From the NCBI RefSeq assembly GCF_019457945.1, contig NZ_JAHZSU010000003.1, forward strand, positions 434,001 to 498,000: a stretch of 64,000 nt of DNA, given 5' to 3'. Shown piece by piece: positions 24,010 to 32,912 of the stretch. The notes below the pieces were generated by a model, which had not been told where the DNA came from, did no database searches, and saw only the letters and a list, made by a program, of their open reading frames with translations. Positions within the stretch are counted from its first letter, which is position 1. Each line of letters begins with the position of its first letter. Made by a program: the position numbers and the translations under genes. The DNA is from Ornithinimicrobium laminariae (GTDB taxonomy: Bacteria; Actinomycetota; Actinomycetes; Actinomycetales; Dermatophilaceae).

Positions 24010-25743
24010 ATGAGCACCACCACTCCGGCACCGGTCGGCATTCAGCAGTCCTTCGAGGACCTGGGGCAACCGCTGCACGCCGTGACATTCGTCGTGGTCG
24101 ACCTCGAAACCACAGGCGGGTCAGCGCATAATGACCACATCACCGAGTTCGGTGCCGTCAAGGTTCGCGGCGGCGAAGTGCTGGGTGAATTCCAAACCCT
24201 GGTGCGACCCCACTCAGCCATCCCGGCATTCATCACCGTGTTGACTGGCATTTCCAACTCCATGGTCGCGACCTCCCCCGATATCTCCACTGTTTTGCCA
24301 AGCTTTTTGGATTTCGCGGGGGATGCAGTGCTGGTGGCGCACAACGCTCGCTTTGATATCTCTTTCCTCAAGGCAGCGGCCGCCAAAACCGGACACCCGT
24401 GGCCGGGCAATCAAGTCCTCGATACCGTCCACCTGGCGCGGCAACTGGTGACTCGCGATGAGTCGCCCAACCACAAGCTCTCGAGTCTGGCCAAAGTCTT
24501 CGGCGCAACCACGATGCCCAACCATCGGGCCCTCGCAGACGCGCAAGCCACTGTGGACGTGCTTCACGGCCTCATTGCCCGGGTAGGAAATTTGGGCATT
24601 CACACGCTGGAAGAGTTGACGAGCTATTCAGCACGAGTCACTCCAGCTCAAAAGACCAAGCGGTTCTTGGCAGAGGCCATGCCGTCGGCTCCGGGGGTCT
24701 ATGTCTTTAAAGACGCCAAAGGGCGGCCTCTCTATGTCGGCACTTCCAGTGACTTGCGACGGCGCACCAAAAATTACTTCACGGCTTCTGAGACTCGGCG
24801 CCGGATGGCAGACATGGTTGCGCTAGCAGAGTCGATCACGCCCATTGTGTGCGCGACGCAACTTGAGGGGCAGATCCGCGAGTTGCGTCTCATCGCTGAA
24901 CACCATCCACCCTTCAACCGGCGCTCGCGCTACCCAGAAAAGATCTGGTGGGCCAAGCTGACTAAGGAGTCCTATCCGCGACTTTCCCTCGTCCGCAAGG
25001 TCAAGCCTGACGGCGCGACCTACGCTGGGCCTTTTCCTAACCGGGTCCGCGGCGAGCAGGCAATTGCTGGCATCCTTGAGGCGGTCCCCTTACGGCAATG
25101 CACCCAAACTCTCCGGCCAGACCCCGCGGCCGCATCGTGCATCTTGGACGAGCTTGGCAAGTGCGGCGCTCCGTGCACAGGCAAGCAGTCGAGTTCGGAG
25201 TACGCCACTCTGGTTGCTCGTGCGCATCAAGCCATCGTCGGGGATGGCCATCAAGTGTTTAGCCAACTCGAGCAACGCATGGCAGACCTGTCCCAGCAAG
25301 AGAGGTTCGAGGACGCGATTTCTGTTCGCGATCGACTCACCGCTGCCGTGCGGGGCACCTCCCGCGCGCAAAAACTCGGCCCCATGGCCGAAGCTGCACA
25401 ACTTGTGGCTGCGCGCCGCAGCGCCTTAGGCGGCTGGGAAGTCAGTTGTATTCGCTACGGCCGACTCGCTGGCAGTTGCCAAACACCGCGCGGACAAGAT
25501 CCCATGCCGCACATCCAGGCGATGATTGTCACCGCCGAGATAGTCGAGCCTGCCAACAGCCCTGCGCCAGCCGCTCACCCAGAGGAAACTGAGTTGATTC
25601 TGCGCTGGTTGGATCAGCCCGGAGTCCGCATTGTCGAGCTTGATGGGACGTGGACCTGCCCAGTCGGCGGTTCAGAGTCCCGGCAACAAAACCTCGCGTC
25701 TCTCGCCCGCAAGAACGAGGACCGCGTTAAGGTGACGAAGTGA
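24010..25743 (+). CDS. DEDDh exonuclease fused to UvrC-like GIY-YIG nuclease
   Basis: A 577-aa two-nuclease protein like Rv2191. Residues ~20-190 form a DnaQ-type 3'-5' exonuclease: VVDLETTGG (ExoI), VLVAHNARFDISFL (ExoII), HRALADAQATVDVL (ExoIII). Residues ~220-310 form a GIY-YIG domain (PGVYVFKDAKGRPLYVGTSSDLRRRTKNYF), then a UvrC-like middle with a UvrB-interaction-type helix pair (EQRMADLSQQERFEDAISVRDRL). UvrC's C-terminal nuclease half is absent, so it resembles Cho plus an exonuclease. I chose this ATG because TAACGT lies 7 nt upstream (leaderless); an in-frame ATG at 23980 falls within the palindrome. Probably acts in repair of bulky lesions or crosslinks. Confidence 0.88.
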   Translation: MSTTTPAPVGIQQSFEDLGQPLHAVTFVVVDLETTGGSAHNDHITEFGAVKVRGGEVLGEFQTLVRPHSAIPAFITVLTGISNSMVATSPDISTVLPSFLDFAGDAVLVAHNARFDISFLKAAAAKTGHPWPGNQVLDTVHLARQLVTRDESPNHKLSSLAKVFGATTMPNHRALADAQATVDVLHGLIARVGNLGIHTLEELTSYSARVTPAQKTKRFLAEAMPSAPGVYVFKDAKGRPLYVGTSSDLRRRTKNYFTASETRRRMADMVALAESITPIVCATQLEGQIRELRLIAEHHPPFNRRSRYPEKIWWAKLTKESYPRLSLVRKVKPDGATYAGPFPNRVRGEQAIAGILEAVPLRQCTQTLRPDPAAASCILDELGKCGAPCTGKQSSSEYATLVARAHQAIVGDGHQVFSQLEQRMADLSQQERFEDAISVRDRLTAAVRGTSRAQKLGPMAEAAQLVAARRSALGGWEVSCIRYGRLAGSCQTPRGQDPMPHIQAMIVTAEIVEPANSPAPAAHPEETELILRWLDQPGVRIVELDGTWTCPVGGSESRQQNLASLARKNEDRVKVTK

Positions 25744-26021
25744 TATCAGCGATCGTCCTTATCAAAGCAGAGGTAGCCCGCATCCCCGAGGCTGCACAAG
25801 AGATTGCCGCCATTGAAGGCATCAGCGAGGTCTACTCGGTGACTGGAGACATTGACCTTGTTGCCGTGGCCAAGGTCGCCAAGCATGAAGACTTCCATAC
25901 GGTCATCGCCGATCAACTCAACAAGGTGCCAGGCGTCTTGGAAACCAACACGCACATCGCCTTCCGGACCTACTCCAGCGATGATCTTGAGGCTGGTTTC
26001 TCCATCGGTCTAGACGACTGA
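25740..26021 (+). CDS. Stand-alone Lrp/AsnC ligand-binding (RAM) domain protein
   Basis: A 93-aa alpha/beta protein consisting of a RAM domain alone: ISAIVLIKAEVARIPEAAQEIAAIEGISEVYSVTGDIDLVAVAKV and GVLETNTHIAFRTY. There is no DNA-binding helix-turn-helix. Such stand-alone domains form dimers or octamers that bind amino acids. It overlaps the nuclease gene by 4 bp (GTGA) and its end overlaps the convergent trpD by 12 bp. Opposite trpD, it may sense an amino acid, but this is speculative. Confidence 0.88.
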   Translation: MISAIVLIKAEVARIPEAAQEIAAIEGISEVYSVTGDIDLVAVAKVAKHEDFHTVIADQLNKVPGVLETNTHIAFRTYSSDDLEAGFSIGLDD

Positions 26022-27068
26022 GGTTGCTTTAACCCAGCGGGCCAGCGCTTGCTGGGCTGCGCCAGAGTCCAGCGAGTCCTCGGCTAGTTTCATGCCGGCT
26101 CGGACTCTGTCGTGGAGTTCACTATTGTTCGTCGGCGCGGCCAGACCAGTCTCGCCGCTGGTCAAGACCGCCAATGCCAGACCCGCGTTCAGCACGACGG
26201 TGTCTCGAACTGCGCCCTGTTCGCCTGCCAAGAGATTTTGCACCGCGCCGGCGTTGAAGTCTGCATCGCCACCGACCAGTGCGGAGACCGGGTGGTTAAC
26301 ACCCACCTCGCGTGGGTCTAGAATCAATTCGCTTACGGTGCCATCGGTGACCCACCACACGTGTGACGTTATCGCTGGGGAGATCTCGTCGAGGCCATCG
26401 TCACCTCTAAAGACGGCAACGGACTGTCTCCGTTCAGCAAACACATTGGCCATCAGTGGTGCCATCCGCTCGTTCGCCACCCCAATAGCCCCGTATTTGG
26501 GCTGCGCGGGGTTCGTCAGCGGGCCCAAGAAGTTAAAGGCCGTCGGGATCCCGATCTCCTTACGCACTCCCCCGGCATACTTCATCGCGGGATGGAACAT
26601 GGCCGCGAAGCAAAAGGTAATACCTGCTTCGCCGGCAACTTGCGCCACTTGCTCCGGCGAGAGGTCGAGCCGGACGCCCAGCTTTTCCAAGACGTCGGCG
26701 GTGCCAGTTTTTGACGAGGCCGCGCGGTTGCCATGCTTCACCACCCTGACGCCCGCCCCAGCAGCCACGAGTGAAGACATCGTCGAAATATTGACGGTAT
26801 GTGCACCGTCTCCACCCGTCCCCACAATGTCTAGCGCTACGCCAGGCACCTCAAAACGGTTGGCATATTGCAACATCGTCTGAGATAACCCGACCATCTC
26901 GGCGGTCGATTCGCCTTTTGCCCTGAGCGCTACCAAGAACGCTGACAATTGAGCAGGGGTAGCAGACCCACTCATAACCTGGTCCATCACCCAAGCAGCA
27001 CGCTCGACCGAGAGGTCTTCTCCGTTCAGGAGGGCAGTTAACGCCTGAGGCCAGGTCGTCTCACTCAC
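26010..27068 (-). CDS. trpD: Anthranilate phosphoribosyltransferase
   Basis: Tryptophan pathway enzyme of 352 aa joining anthranilate and PRPP. The family motifs GTGGDGAHTVNISTMSSLVAAGAGVRVVKHGNRAASSKTG (given as the contiguous PRPP/anthranilate region near residues 85-125), FCFAAMFHPAMK and FNFLGPLTNPA are clear. The GTG overlaps the upstream pseudo-receiver gene stop by 4 bp; the longer frame would run through that gene and is not used. It is isolated from other trp genes, as in mycobacteria (Rv2192c). Confidence 0.95.
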   Translation of the reverse strand: MSETTWPQALTALLNGEDLSVERAAWVMDQVMSGSATPAQLSAFLVALRAKGESTAEMVGLSQTMLQYANRFEVPGVALDIVGTGGDGAHTVNISTMSSLVAAGAGVRVVKHGNRAASSKTGTADVLEKLGVRLDLSPEQVAQVAGEAGITFCFAAMFHPAMKYAGGVRKEIGIPTAFNFLGPLTNPAQPKYGAIGVANERMAPLMANVFAERRQSVAVFRGDDGLDEISPAITSHVWWVTDGTVSELILDPREVGVNHPVSALVGGDADFNAGAVQNLLAGEQGAVRDTVVLNAGLALAVLTSGETGLAAPTNNSELHDRVRAGMKLAEDSLDSGAAQQALARWVKATSVV

Positions 27069-27481
27069 GAGCGCGCGAGGCGCGTGATCGCAGAAGCCAG
27101 CGCCGCAGGGTCCAATGGGTGCGCGACAACCGCATCGGCCAACGACCACGATGCGAGCCAGTTGTCATTAGGGCGACCGGTGAGGACCAGGACGGGCGGG
27201 CAGTCGAAAATCTCGTTCTTCAACTGACGACACAGGCCCAGGCCCCCGTAGGGCTGCGCTTCGCCGTCTAGGACCAACACGTCAAAGTCACCCTCGTTGA
27301 GCGCTAGCTCAACGGCAGGTGCAGTCGCGCACTCCATCCACTCCTCAACCTGAACGGTGGGGTCTGGGTGTGAGCCCACGCCAACTCGCACTGCGTCGCG
27401 GGTGGCCCGGTTGTCACTGAAGAGCAGGACGCTAATCCGGCGCAATCCGGCAGTCTGCTCAGCTGAAGTCGAAGCGGTCAT
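27065..27481 (-). CDS. Response-regulator receiver-like protein (pseudo-receiver)
   Basis: A 138-aa single-domain protein with a CheY-like fold pattern. D72 in DVLVLDGEAQPYGG aligns with the phospho-acceptor, and VLVLTGRPND gives the switch Thr. The usual N-terminal acidic pair is reduced to one Asp (FSDN), and the conserved Lys before the last helix is replaced (AHPLDP). So phosphorylation may be lost or altered. It has no output domain. TAGCAT 6 nt upstream of the ATG suggests a leaderless start. It is coupled to trpD and divergent from ctaE, a conserved actinobacterial neighbourhood. Function unknown. Confidence 0.8.
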   Translation of the reverse strand: MTASTSAEQTAGLRRISVLLFSDNRATRDAVRVGVGSHPDPTVQVEEWMECATAPAVELALNEGDFDVLVLDGEAQPYGGLGLCRQLKNEIFDCPPVLVLTGRPNDNWLASWSLADAVVAHPLDPAALASAITRLARS

Positions 27482-27611
27482 GTGTTGATGCTACTCAATC
27501 GAGCAACGGCTTGTGAGCCGGATGAGACATGCAGCAGAACAACTAGGACACGATTCGGTATCACCCGATGCTGTCTGGGGGGTCAGTTGCCACTGAGAAT
27601 CCCCAGTAGGT

Positions 27612-27617
27612 CATACT
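27612..27617 (+). promoter_or_regulatory. Candidate -10 box for ctaE-qcrCAB
   Basis: CATACT ends 7 nt before the GTG start of ctaE. A TTGCCA at 27587-27592 could serve as -35 with a 19-bp spacer. No ribosome site is visible, fitting a leaderless transcript. Confidence 0.45.
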
Positions 27618-27624
27618 AGTTTTC

Positions 27625-28281
27625 GTGGCGACGACAACATCAGCGACAGCAAACGCCCCCACCGTTGCGACAGCAGCCCATGGGCCAGCGACTCGACCCG
27701 ACATGGTGGCCGTGGGAACCATCGTGTGGCTCGCGAGCGAGATCATGTTCTTCGCGGGTCTCTTTGCGATGTACTTCACGATTCGCTCCGTGGCACCCAC
27801 CCTGTGGGAGACCCAGACCGAACTGTTGAACGTGCCCTTCGCGCTCATCAACACAACGATCCTGGTCATCTCCTCGCTGTGGTGCCAATTGGGCGTGTTC
27901 AAGGCCGAACAAGGTGTGCCTAGCCGCACCGGGGGCTTGATGGAGCTCGGCAAGTGGGGAATGCGCGAGTGGTACGTCCTGACGTACATTTTCGGCTCAG
28001 TTTTCATTGCCGGCCAGGTGTGGGAGTACGCCTCACTGGTCCATGAAGGCCTGAGCTTGGGCACGAACCCCTACGCCTCGGTCTTCTACATGACCACGGG
28101 CTTCCACGGGTTGCACGTCACGGGTGGGCTGATCGCCTTCCTCCTGATCATCGGCCGCAGCTTTACTGCGAAGCGCTACACGCACGCACAGGCCACTGGC
28201 GCTGTCGTGACTTCGTACTACTGGCACTTTGTCGACGTCGTCTGGGTCGCGTTGTTCCTGACGATCTACGTCCTGCAGTGA
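27625..28281 (+). CDS. ctaE: Cytochrome c oxidase subunit III
   Basis: A 218-aa integral membrane subunit of the aa3 oxidase. It has five predicted helices, starting with [25 protein letters not shown], and the typical subunit III ending [22 protein letters not shown]...[21 protein letters not shown]. It heads the ctaE-qcrCAB cluster, as in other actinomycetes where bcc and aa3 form one supercomplex, while the other oxidase subunits lie on the opposite strand about 6 kb away. Confidence 0.95.
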   Translation: MATTTSATANAPTVATAAHGPATRPDMVAVGTIVWLASEIMFFAGLFAMYFTIRSVAPTLWETQTELLNVPFALINTTILVISSLWCQLGVFKAEQGVPSRTGGLMELGKWGMREWYVLTYIFGSVFIAGQVWEYASLVHEGLSLGTNPYASVFYMTTGFHGLHVTGGLIAFLLIIGRSFTAKRYTHAQATGAVVTSYYWHFVDVVWVALFLTIYVLQ

Positions 28282-28333
28282 GCCCCTCCAGCACCGTGTC
28301 CGCCTTGAACTTTTACACCGAGAGGTCAGCTAA

Positions 28334-29155
28334 GTGAAGAAATTAGCCGCCCGCCGCCGCAGCCCACTGGCGCTGATGGTCCTGCTCTTGCTGGGTCTGA
28401 CCATGACCGGAACCGCCTACGCGGCCCTGCAGCCGAAGGCTGACCCGGGCACCTCTGCGGCGACCTCGAGCGTCGACGACATTGCCGCTGGTGAAGCGCT
28501 CTTCCAAGCCAACTGTGCCTCCTGTCACGGCTCCAACGCGCAAGGTGGCGTCGAAGCCGACTCCATCGAAAGCCCCGGGCCTTCGCTGATCGGCGTCGGT
28601 GCTGCGTCCGTTGATTTCCAGGTAGCTACCGGCCGGATGCCGCTGAACGCCCCCGGCGTCCAGGCTCCCGAGAACCGGATGAACCTGAAGTTCACTGACG
28701 AAGAAATCACCCAGTTGGCTGCCTACGTCGACTCGCTCGGCGCTGGCCCAGCCGTTCCGGACGAGCAGTGGCTTGACCTCGAAGGCGCAGACATCGCAGA
28801 GGGTGGTCGGATTTTCCGTACCAACTGCGCCATGTGCCACAACTCTTCGGGCACCGGTGGTGCACTGACTCGTGGCAAGTACGCGCCCAGCCTGATGAAC
28901 GTTGACGAGCAGCATATTTACGAGGCCATGTTGACTGGTCCGCAGTCGATGCCGGTCTTCAACGACAACAACATCACGCCCCAGGAGAAGGAAGACGTCA
29001 TCGCCTTCTTGAAGGACGTCGAGGACGGCGGAAACGCCTACGGCGGCAACTCTATGGGCTCGTTGGGCCCGGCTGGCGACGCCGCATTTGTATGGACTCT
29101 CGGTATTGGTCTGTTGATCGCTGCCGCAGTCTGGCTCGGACGAAAGGCAGCCTGA
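28334..29155 (+). CDS. qcrC: Dihaem cytochrome c subunit of bcc complex
   Basis: A 273-aa membrane-anchored cytochrome cc. An N-terminal signal/anchor (LALMVLLLLGLTMTGTAYA) precedes two CxxCH haem sites (C61-H65 and C165-H169, CASCH and CAMCH), each in its own cytochrome domain. A C-terminal helix (AFVWTLGIGLLIAAAVWLG) anchors it. The dihaem layout is the actinobacterial one, which replaces soluble cytochrome c by direct transfer to the oxidase CuA site. The GTG follows GAGAGG. It is 52 bp after ctaE and 1 bp before qcrA. Confidence 0.95.
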   Translation: MKKLAARRRSPLALMVLLLLGLTMTGTAYAALQPKADPGTSAATSSVDDIAAGEALFQANCASCHGSNAQGGVEADSIESPGPSLIGVGAASVDFQVATGRMPLNAPGVQAPENRMNLKFTDEEITQLAAYVDSLGAGPAVPDEQWLDLEGADIAEGGRIFRTNCAMCHNSSGTGGALTRGKYAPSLMNVDEQHIYEAMLTGPQSMPVFNDNNITPQEKEDVIAFLKDVEDGGNAYGGNSMGSLGPAGDAAFVWTLGIGLLIAAAVWLGRKAA

Positions 29156-29156
29156 G

Positions 29157-30230
29157 ATGACAGACCAGAACCTCCCGGCAGAGCATAGCTCTGACGCAAA
29201 TCTCCCGGCTCACGCCAACGAGGCGCTGCCAGAACGCTTCGAAGACCCGGGCTTGCCCCCGCACATTCCTCGTCGCGCGGACGTCGATGAAAAGGCAGCG
29301 AAGCGGGCCGAGTTGCAGGTTGTTGCGCTCTTTACGCTCTCAGTCGTGGGCACGCTCGTCTTCTTGGTCGCGTACTTCCTGATCGACATCGACGCTCGCG
29401 CTTATGTCATCGGTATTGGCGAGATCAGCCTCTACCACGTGGTTCTCGGCCTTTCGATGGCCGCTTCCATGGGTGGCATTGGCTTCGGCGCGGTCCACTG
29501 GGCCAAAACGCTGATGCCCGACACCGAGATTGTCGAAGAACGTCATCCGCAGGCTTCCCCTCAGGAAGACCGTGACGGTGCCGCCGCGATCCTGCGTTCG
29601 GGCTGGCAGGGCTCCCAGTTGGGCCGCCGCCCGATGATCCTGCAGAGCGCCGGTGTCGCGATGGGTCTCTTCTCTATCCCCCTCGTCGTCCAGGTCGCAG
29701 GAAGTTTGGGTCCGCTACCTGGCGAAGAGTTGTACGACACCAACTGGCGCCGGGGTCTTCGCTTGATGATTGACCCCAGCGGGACCCCCATCAAGGCTTC
29801 CGATGTGACCTTGGGCTCGGTTTTCCACGTGATGCCTGAGGGCTTCATCGGCGAACCGGCCCACGAGAACCTCACTGCGGAAGAAGAGATGAAGGCCAAG
29901 GCCGAAGACCAGGTCATCCTGGTCCGCTTGGACCCCAGTGACGTTAAGAGTCAAAAGCAACTTGATTGGGGTGTCGACGGCATCGTCGCTTACTCCAAGG
30001 TTTGCACCCACGTGGGTTGCCCCGTTGCTCTTTATGAGCAGCAGACCCACCACCTGTTGTGCCCCTGTCACCAGTCGACCTTCGACATGACAGAGGATTG
30101 CAAGGTCATCTTCGGCCCCGCCAAACGTGCCTTGCCGCAACTGCCGATCACCATTGACGACGAGGGCTACTTGGTCGCGGACGACAGTTTCCGTGAGCCA
30201 GTCGGTCCGAGCTTCTGGGAGCGTGGCTGA
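29157..30230 (+). CDS. qcrA: Rieske iron-sulfur subunit of bcc complex
   Basis: A 357-aa Rieske protein. Three membrane helices lie in the first ~190 residues (VVALFTLSVVGTLVFLVAYFL; YHVVLGLSMAASMGGIGFGAV; MILQSAGVAMGLFSIPLVV), the extended actinobacterial form. The [2Fe-2S] ligands are in CTHVGCPV and CPCHQSTFD near residues 280-310. An acidic cytoplasmic N-terminus precedes. Its TGA overlaps the qcrB ATG by one base, so the two are coupled. Confidence 0.95.
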   Translation: MTDQNLPAEHSSDANLPAHANEALPERFEDPGLPPHIPRRADVDEKAAKRAELQVVALFTLSVVGTLVFLVAYFLIDIDARAYVIGIGEISLYHVVLGLSMAASMGGIGFGAVHWAKTLMPDTEIVEERHPQASPQEDRDGAAAILRSGWQGSQLGRRPMILQSAGVAMGLFSIPLVVQVAGSLGPLPGEELYDTNWRRGLRLMIDPSGTPIKASDVTLGSVFHVMPEGFIGEPAHENLTAEEEMKAKAEDQVILVRLDPSDVKSQKQLDWGVDGIVAYSKVCTHVGCPVALYEQQTHHLLCPCHQSTFDMTEDCKVIFGPAKRALPQLPITIDDEGYLVADDSFREPVGPSFWERG

Positions 30231-32005
30231 TGAGCACAAACTCCGGAATTCCGCAGGGCGCTGACTCCCTGCGCACCAGCTCAAGCGCTGGCGCGACCGC
30301 AACCACGGAGAAGGCAGACACCAGCCCCAAGCTGGCTGCACCGATCGTGTGGTCGGACGAGCGCGTTGGCACAGCCAAGGGCATGCGCTTTCTGCTCAAA
30401 AAGGTCTTTCCCGACCACTGGTCCTTCCTCTTGGGTGAAGTCGCCATGTACTCCATGGTTATCTGCCTCATCACGGGTACCTTCCTGACGTTCTGGTTCG
30501 TGCCCAGCATGGGACACGTTGAGTACAACGGCTCGTTCGTGCCCCTCAAGGGTGTTGGCATGAGTGAGGCTTATGCCTCGACTCTGGACATCTCCTTTGA
30601 CATCAAGGGCGGACTGCTCATTAGGCAGTTGCACCACTGGGCAGCGCTTCTCTTCATCGTCGGCATCGCCTTGCACATGGCACGCGTGTTCTTCACCGGC
30701 GCTTTCCGCAAGCCGCGTGAGATCAACTGGGTCATCGGCGCAGTTCTGAGCCTGCTGGCTATCATCGAAGGCTTCGCTGGCTACTCACTGCCGGACGACC
30801 TGCTCTCGGGTACCGGTATTCGCGCTATGGCTGGCTTCATGCAGTCGGCACCGGTTATTGGCAGCTACATGACGTTCTTCGTCTTTGGCGGTGCCTTCCC
30901 CGGCGAGTCGATCATTCCGCGCCTCTTCATCGCGCACGTGCTGATCGTTCCAGCTCTGTTGGTTGGTCTGTTCACGGCACACATCGTCTTGGTCGCCGTG
31001 CACAAGCACACCCAGTTCCCCGGACCGGGCCGCACCGACAACAATGTCGTCGGCTTCCCGCTGATGCCCGTTTACATGGCCAAGGCCGGCGGCTTCTTCT
31101 TCATCGTCTTTGGCATCACTGCCCTGATTTCGGCACTCGTGCAGATCAACCCCGTGTGGGTTTACGGTCCGTACGACCCGACGCAGGTGACGGCTGGCTC
31201 TCAGCCTGACTTCTACATGTGGTTCTCCGACGGAGCGCTGCGTCTGCTGCCAGGTTGGCTTGAGTTCACCGTCTTTGGGACGACGTGGAGCTTCAACATT
31301 TTCCTCGGGTCCCTGGTTCTACTCCCCTTGGTGTGGGCGATCATCATCGCCTACCCATTCCTGGAGAACTGGGTCACCGGCGACAAGCGTGAGCACCACA
31401 TCCTTGACCGTCCTCGCAACGCACCAGTTCGGACCGCAATCGGTGCATCTGCGATCTCGATCTACTTGGTCTTGGCGCTGGCTTGTGTCAACGACATCAT
31501 CGCCATCAAGTTTGGCTTGTCGATCAACGACTTGACCATTCTGTTCCGAGCAATGTTCTTCATTGCGCCGATCATCACGTTCCCGGTCGTCAAGCGGCTT
31601 TGCATCTCCTTGCAGCGTGCAGACCGTGACTTGGTGCTGCATGGCACCGAGACTGGCCGGATCGTTCGGACCCCTGAAGGCGAGTTCTTCGAGGTGCACG
31701 AGCCACTGGACGAGTACACGCGCTACACACTGGTCCAGCACGATCGCCAGGAGCCGCTTTCTGCACTGGAAGGTGTGCCCACTGACGAGCACGGCGTGCG
31801 CAAGCCGATGTCACTTGGTTACAAGACCAGGCGCGCGCTGTCTGACTTCTACTTCAAGGATCAGATTCAACCCGTCACCCCAGCCGAATTGGCCGCGGCC
31901 CACTCCCATGGCGAGCACGATGCCTTGGAGAGCGGACACAATCACGAGGCTCTGCCCAGCGGGCAGGAACAGGTCGGCATTGACCAGGGTTCGTCAGCCA
32001 AGTAG
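30230..32005 (+). CDS. qcrB: Cytochrome b subunit of bcc complex
   Basis: A 591-aa quinol-oxidising cytochrome b. The N-terminal part has the paired-His helices for two haems b (LHHWAALLFIVGIALHMARVFFTGAFRKPREINW; HIVLVAVHKHTQFPG), the cd region PDDLLSGTG, and further C-terminal helices and tail found in actinobacteria. The last ~40 residues are unusual: HSHGEHDALESGHNHEALPSG is His-rich and could bind metal. A perfect hairpin follows the gene. Together with qcrC and qcrA it forms the menaquinol:cytochrome c part of the supercomplex. Confidence 0.95.
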   Translation: MSTNSGIPQGADSLRTSSSAGATATTEKADTSPKLAAPIVWSDERVGTAKGMRFLLKKVFPDHWSFLLGEVAMYSMVICLITGTFLTFWFVPSMGHVEYNGSFVPLKGVGMSEAYASTLDISFDIKGGLLIRQLHHWAALLFIVGIALHMARVFFTGAFRKPREINWVIGAVLSLLAIIEGFAGYSLPDDLLSGTGIRAMAGFMQSAPVIGSYMTFFVFGGAFPGESIIPRLFIAHVLIVPALLVGLFTAHIVLVAVHKHTQFPGPGRTDNNVVGFPLMPVYMAKAGGFFFIVFGITALISALVQINPVWVYGPYDPTQVTAGSQPDFYMWFSDGALRLLPGWLEFTVFGTTWSFNIFLGSLVLLPLVWAIIIAYPFLENWVTGDKREHHILDRPRNAPVRTAIGASAISIYLVLALACVNDIIAIKFGLSINDLTILFRAMFFIAPIITFPVVKRLCISLQRADRDLVLHGTETGRIVRTPEGEFFEVHEPLDEYTRYTLVQHDRQEPLSALEGVPTDEHGVRKPMSLGYKTRRALSDFYFKDQIQPVTPAELAAAHSHGEHDALESGHNHEALPSGQEQVGIDQGSSAK

Positions 32006-32027
32006 GTAGACACGCACACGAACGACT

Positions 32028-32070
32028 AATCATTGAGGCCCCACTCCCCCGGAGTGGGGCCTCAATGATT
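32028..32070. terminator. Perfect 20-bp hairpin after qcrB
   Basis: Arms at 32028-32047 and 32051-32070 pair perfectly across a CCC loop (core GGCCCCACTCC / GGAGTGGGGCC). No U tract follows, so it is a strong but not classical intrinsic terminator. Confidence 0.85.
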
Positions 32071-32090
32071 CTGATGCCACAATCTTCCCT

Positions 32091-32867
32091 ATGCGCTCCT
32101 TTGACTTCTTGGTCAGCGAAGCAGTCGACGCTGACGTCTCAGGCTGGGGATGGGGCTGGCTTGAGGGTCGAGCCCACGAAGAACGGCCACCCTGGGGCTT
32201 CGCTAAGCAACTGAGCGCACGGCTCAGGCGAGTAGATTCCGCTCTAGACATCGATACCGGCGGCGGTGAAGTAATCTCTCGGGCGCCATCGCTGCCGAGC
32301 ACGATGGTAGTGACCGAGGGATGGTGGCCTAACGCTCAGCATGCTCAACATCTCCTTGCTCCCCGCGGGGTCCACGTCCTGCACAACCTCCTGGGTGAGC
32401 CGCTGCCCTTGGCAGATCGGGTTTTTGAGCTCGTTACGTCGCGCCATCCCGTTGCACCTGATTGGCACGAGATTTATCGGGTGCTCCAACCGGGCGGCAG
32501 CTATTTCGCCCAGCATGTTGGCCCCGCTTCAGCCTTCGAACTCATCGAGCACTTCCTGGGGCCGCTACCTGCGCAACGTCAGGCACGCGACGCGAGGGCC
32601 GAAATCTCAGCCGCACGCTCTGCTGGCCTACAACTCACCCAGGTACAGACAGCCAGTTGCCGTATGGAGTTCTATGACGTAGGAGCAGTTGTGTGGATAT
32701 TGCGTAGGTGTGTTTGGTGGGTGCCTGACTTCACCGTGGACCGGTATGCCGCAGAACTCGCCGAGCTCGACGCTGGTATGCGCGAAGGACGCCCTTTCAT
32801 CGCCTACTCACGGCGTCACCTCCTGGATCTCATCCGCCCGGTGTCCGAGCAGGTCCAGCAACGATGA
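32091..32867 (+). CDS. Class I SAM-dependent methyltransferase-like protein
   Basis: A 258-aa protein with a Rossmann-type methyltransferase pattern: motif I-like ALDIDTGGGEVI, NLLGEPLPLADRVFELVTSRH (motif II/post II), and EIYRVLQPGGSYFAQHVGP (the methyltransferase 'LQPGG' motif). The N-terminus contains an odd WGWGWLEGRAHEE stretch. Glycine motif I is partly degenerate (DTGGGE). Substrate unknown. It sits between the bcc cluster and the small zincin gene. Confidence 0.78.
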   Translation: MRSFDFLVSEAVDADVSGWGWGWLEGRAHEERPPWGFAKQLSARLRRVDSALDIDTGGGEVISRAPSLPSTMVVTEGWWPNAQHAQHLLAPRGVHVLHNLLGEPLPLADRVFELVTSRHPVAPDWHEIYRVLQPGGSYFAQHVGPASAFELIEHFLGPLPAQRQARDARAEISAARSAGLQLTQVQTASCRMEFYDVGAVVWILRRCVWWVPDFTVDRYAAELAELDAGMREGRPFIAYSRRHLLDLIRPVSEQVQQR

Positions 32868-32912
32868 GCAACCGCAGATACAGCGGCACGAATGGGAAGA
32901 GATAATGAGGTC

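Noticed and set aside
26010..27149. Longer trpD frame beginning in the pseudo-receiver gene
   Set aside because: The extra 27 residues are read out of frame through the upstream gene; GTG at 27068 with a 4-bp overlap is the natural start.
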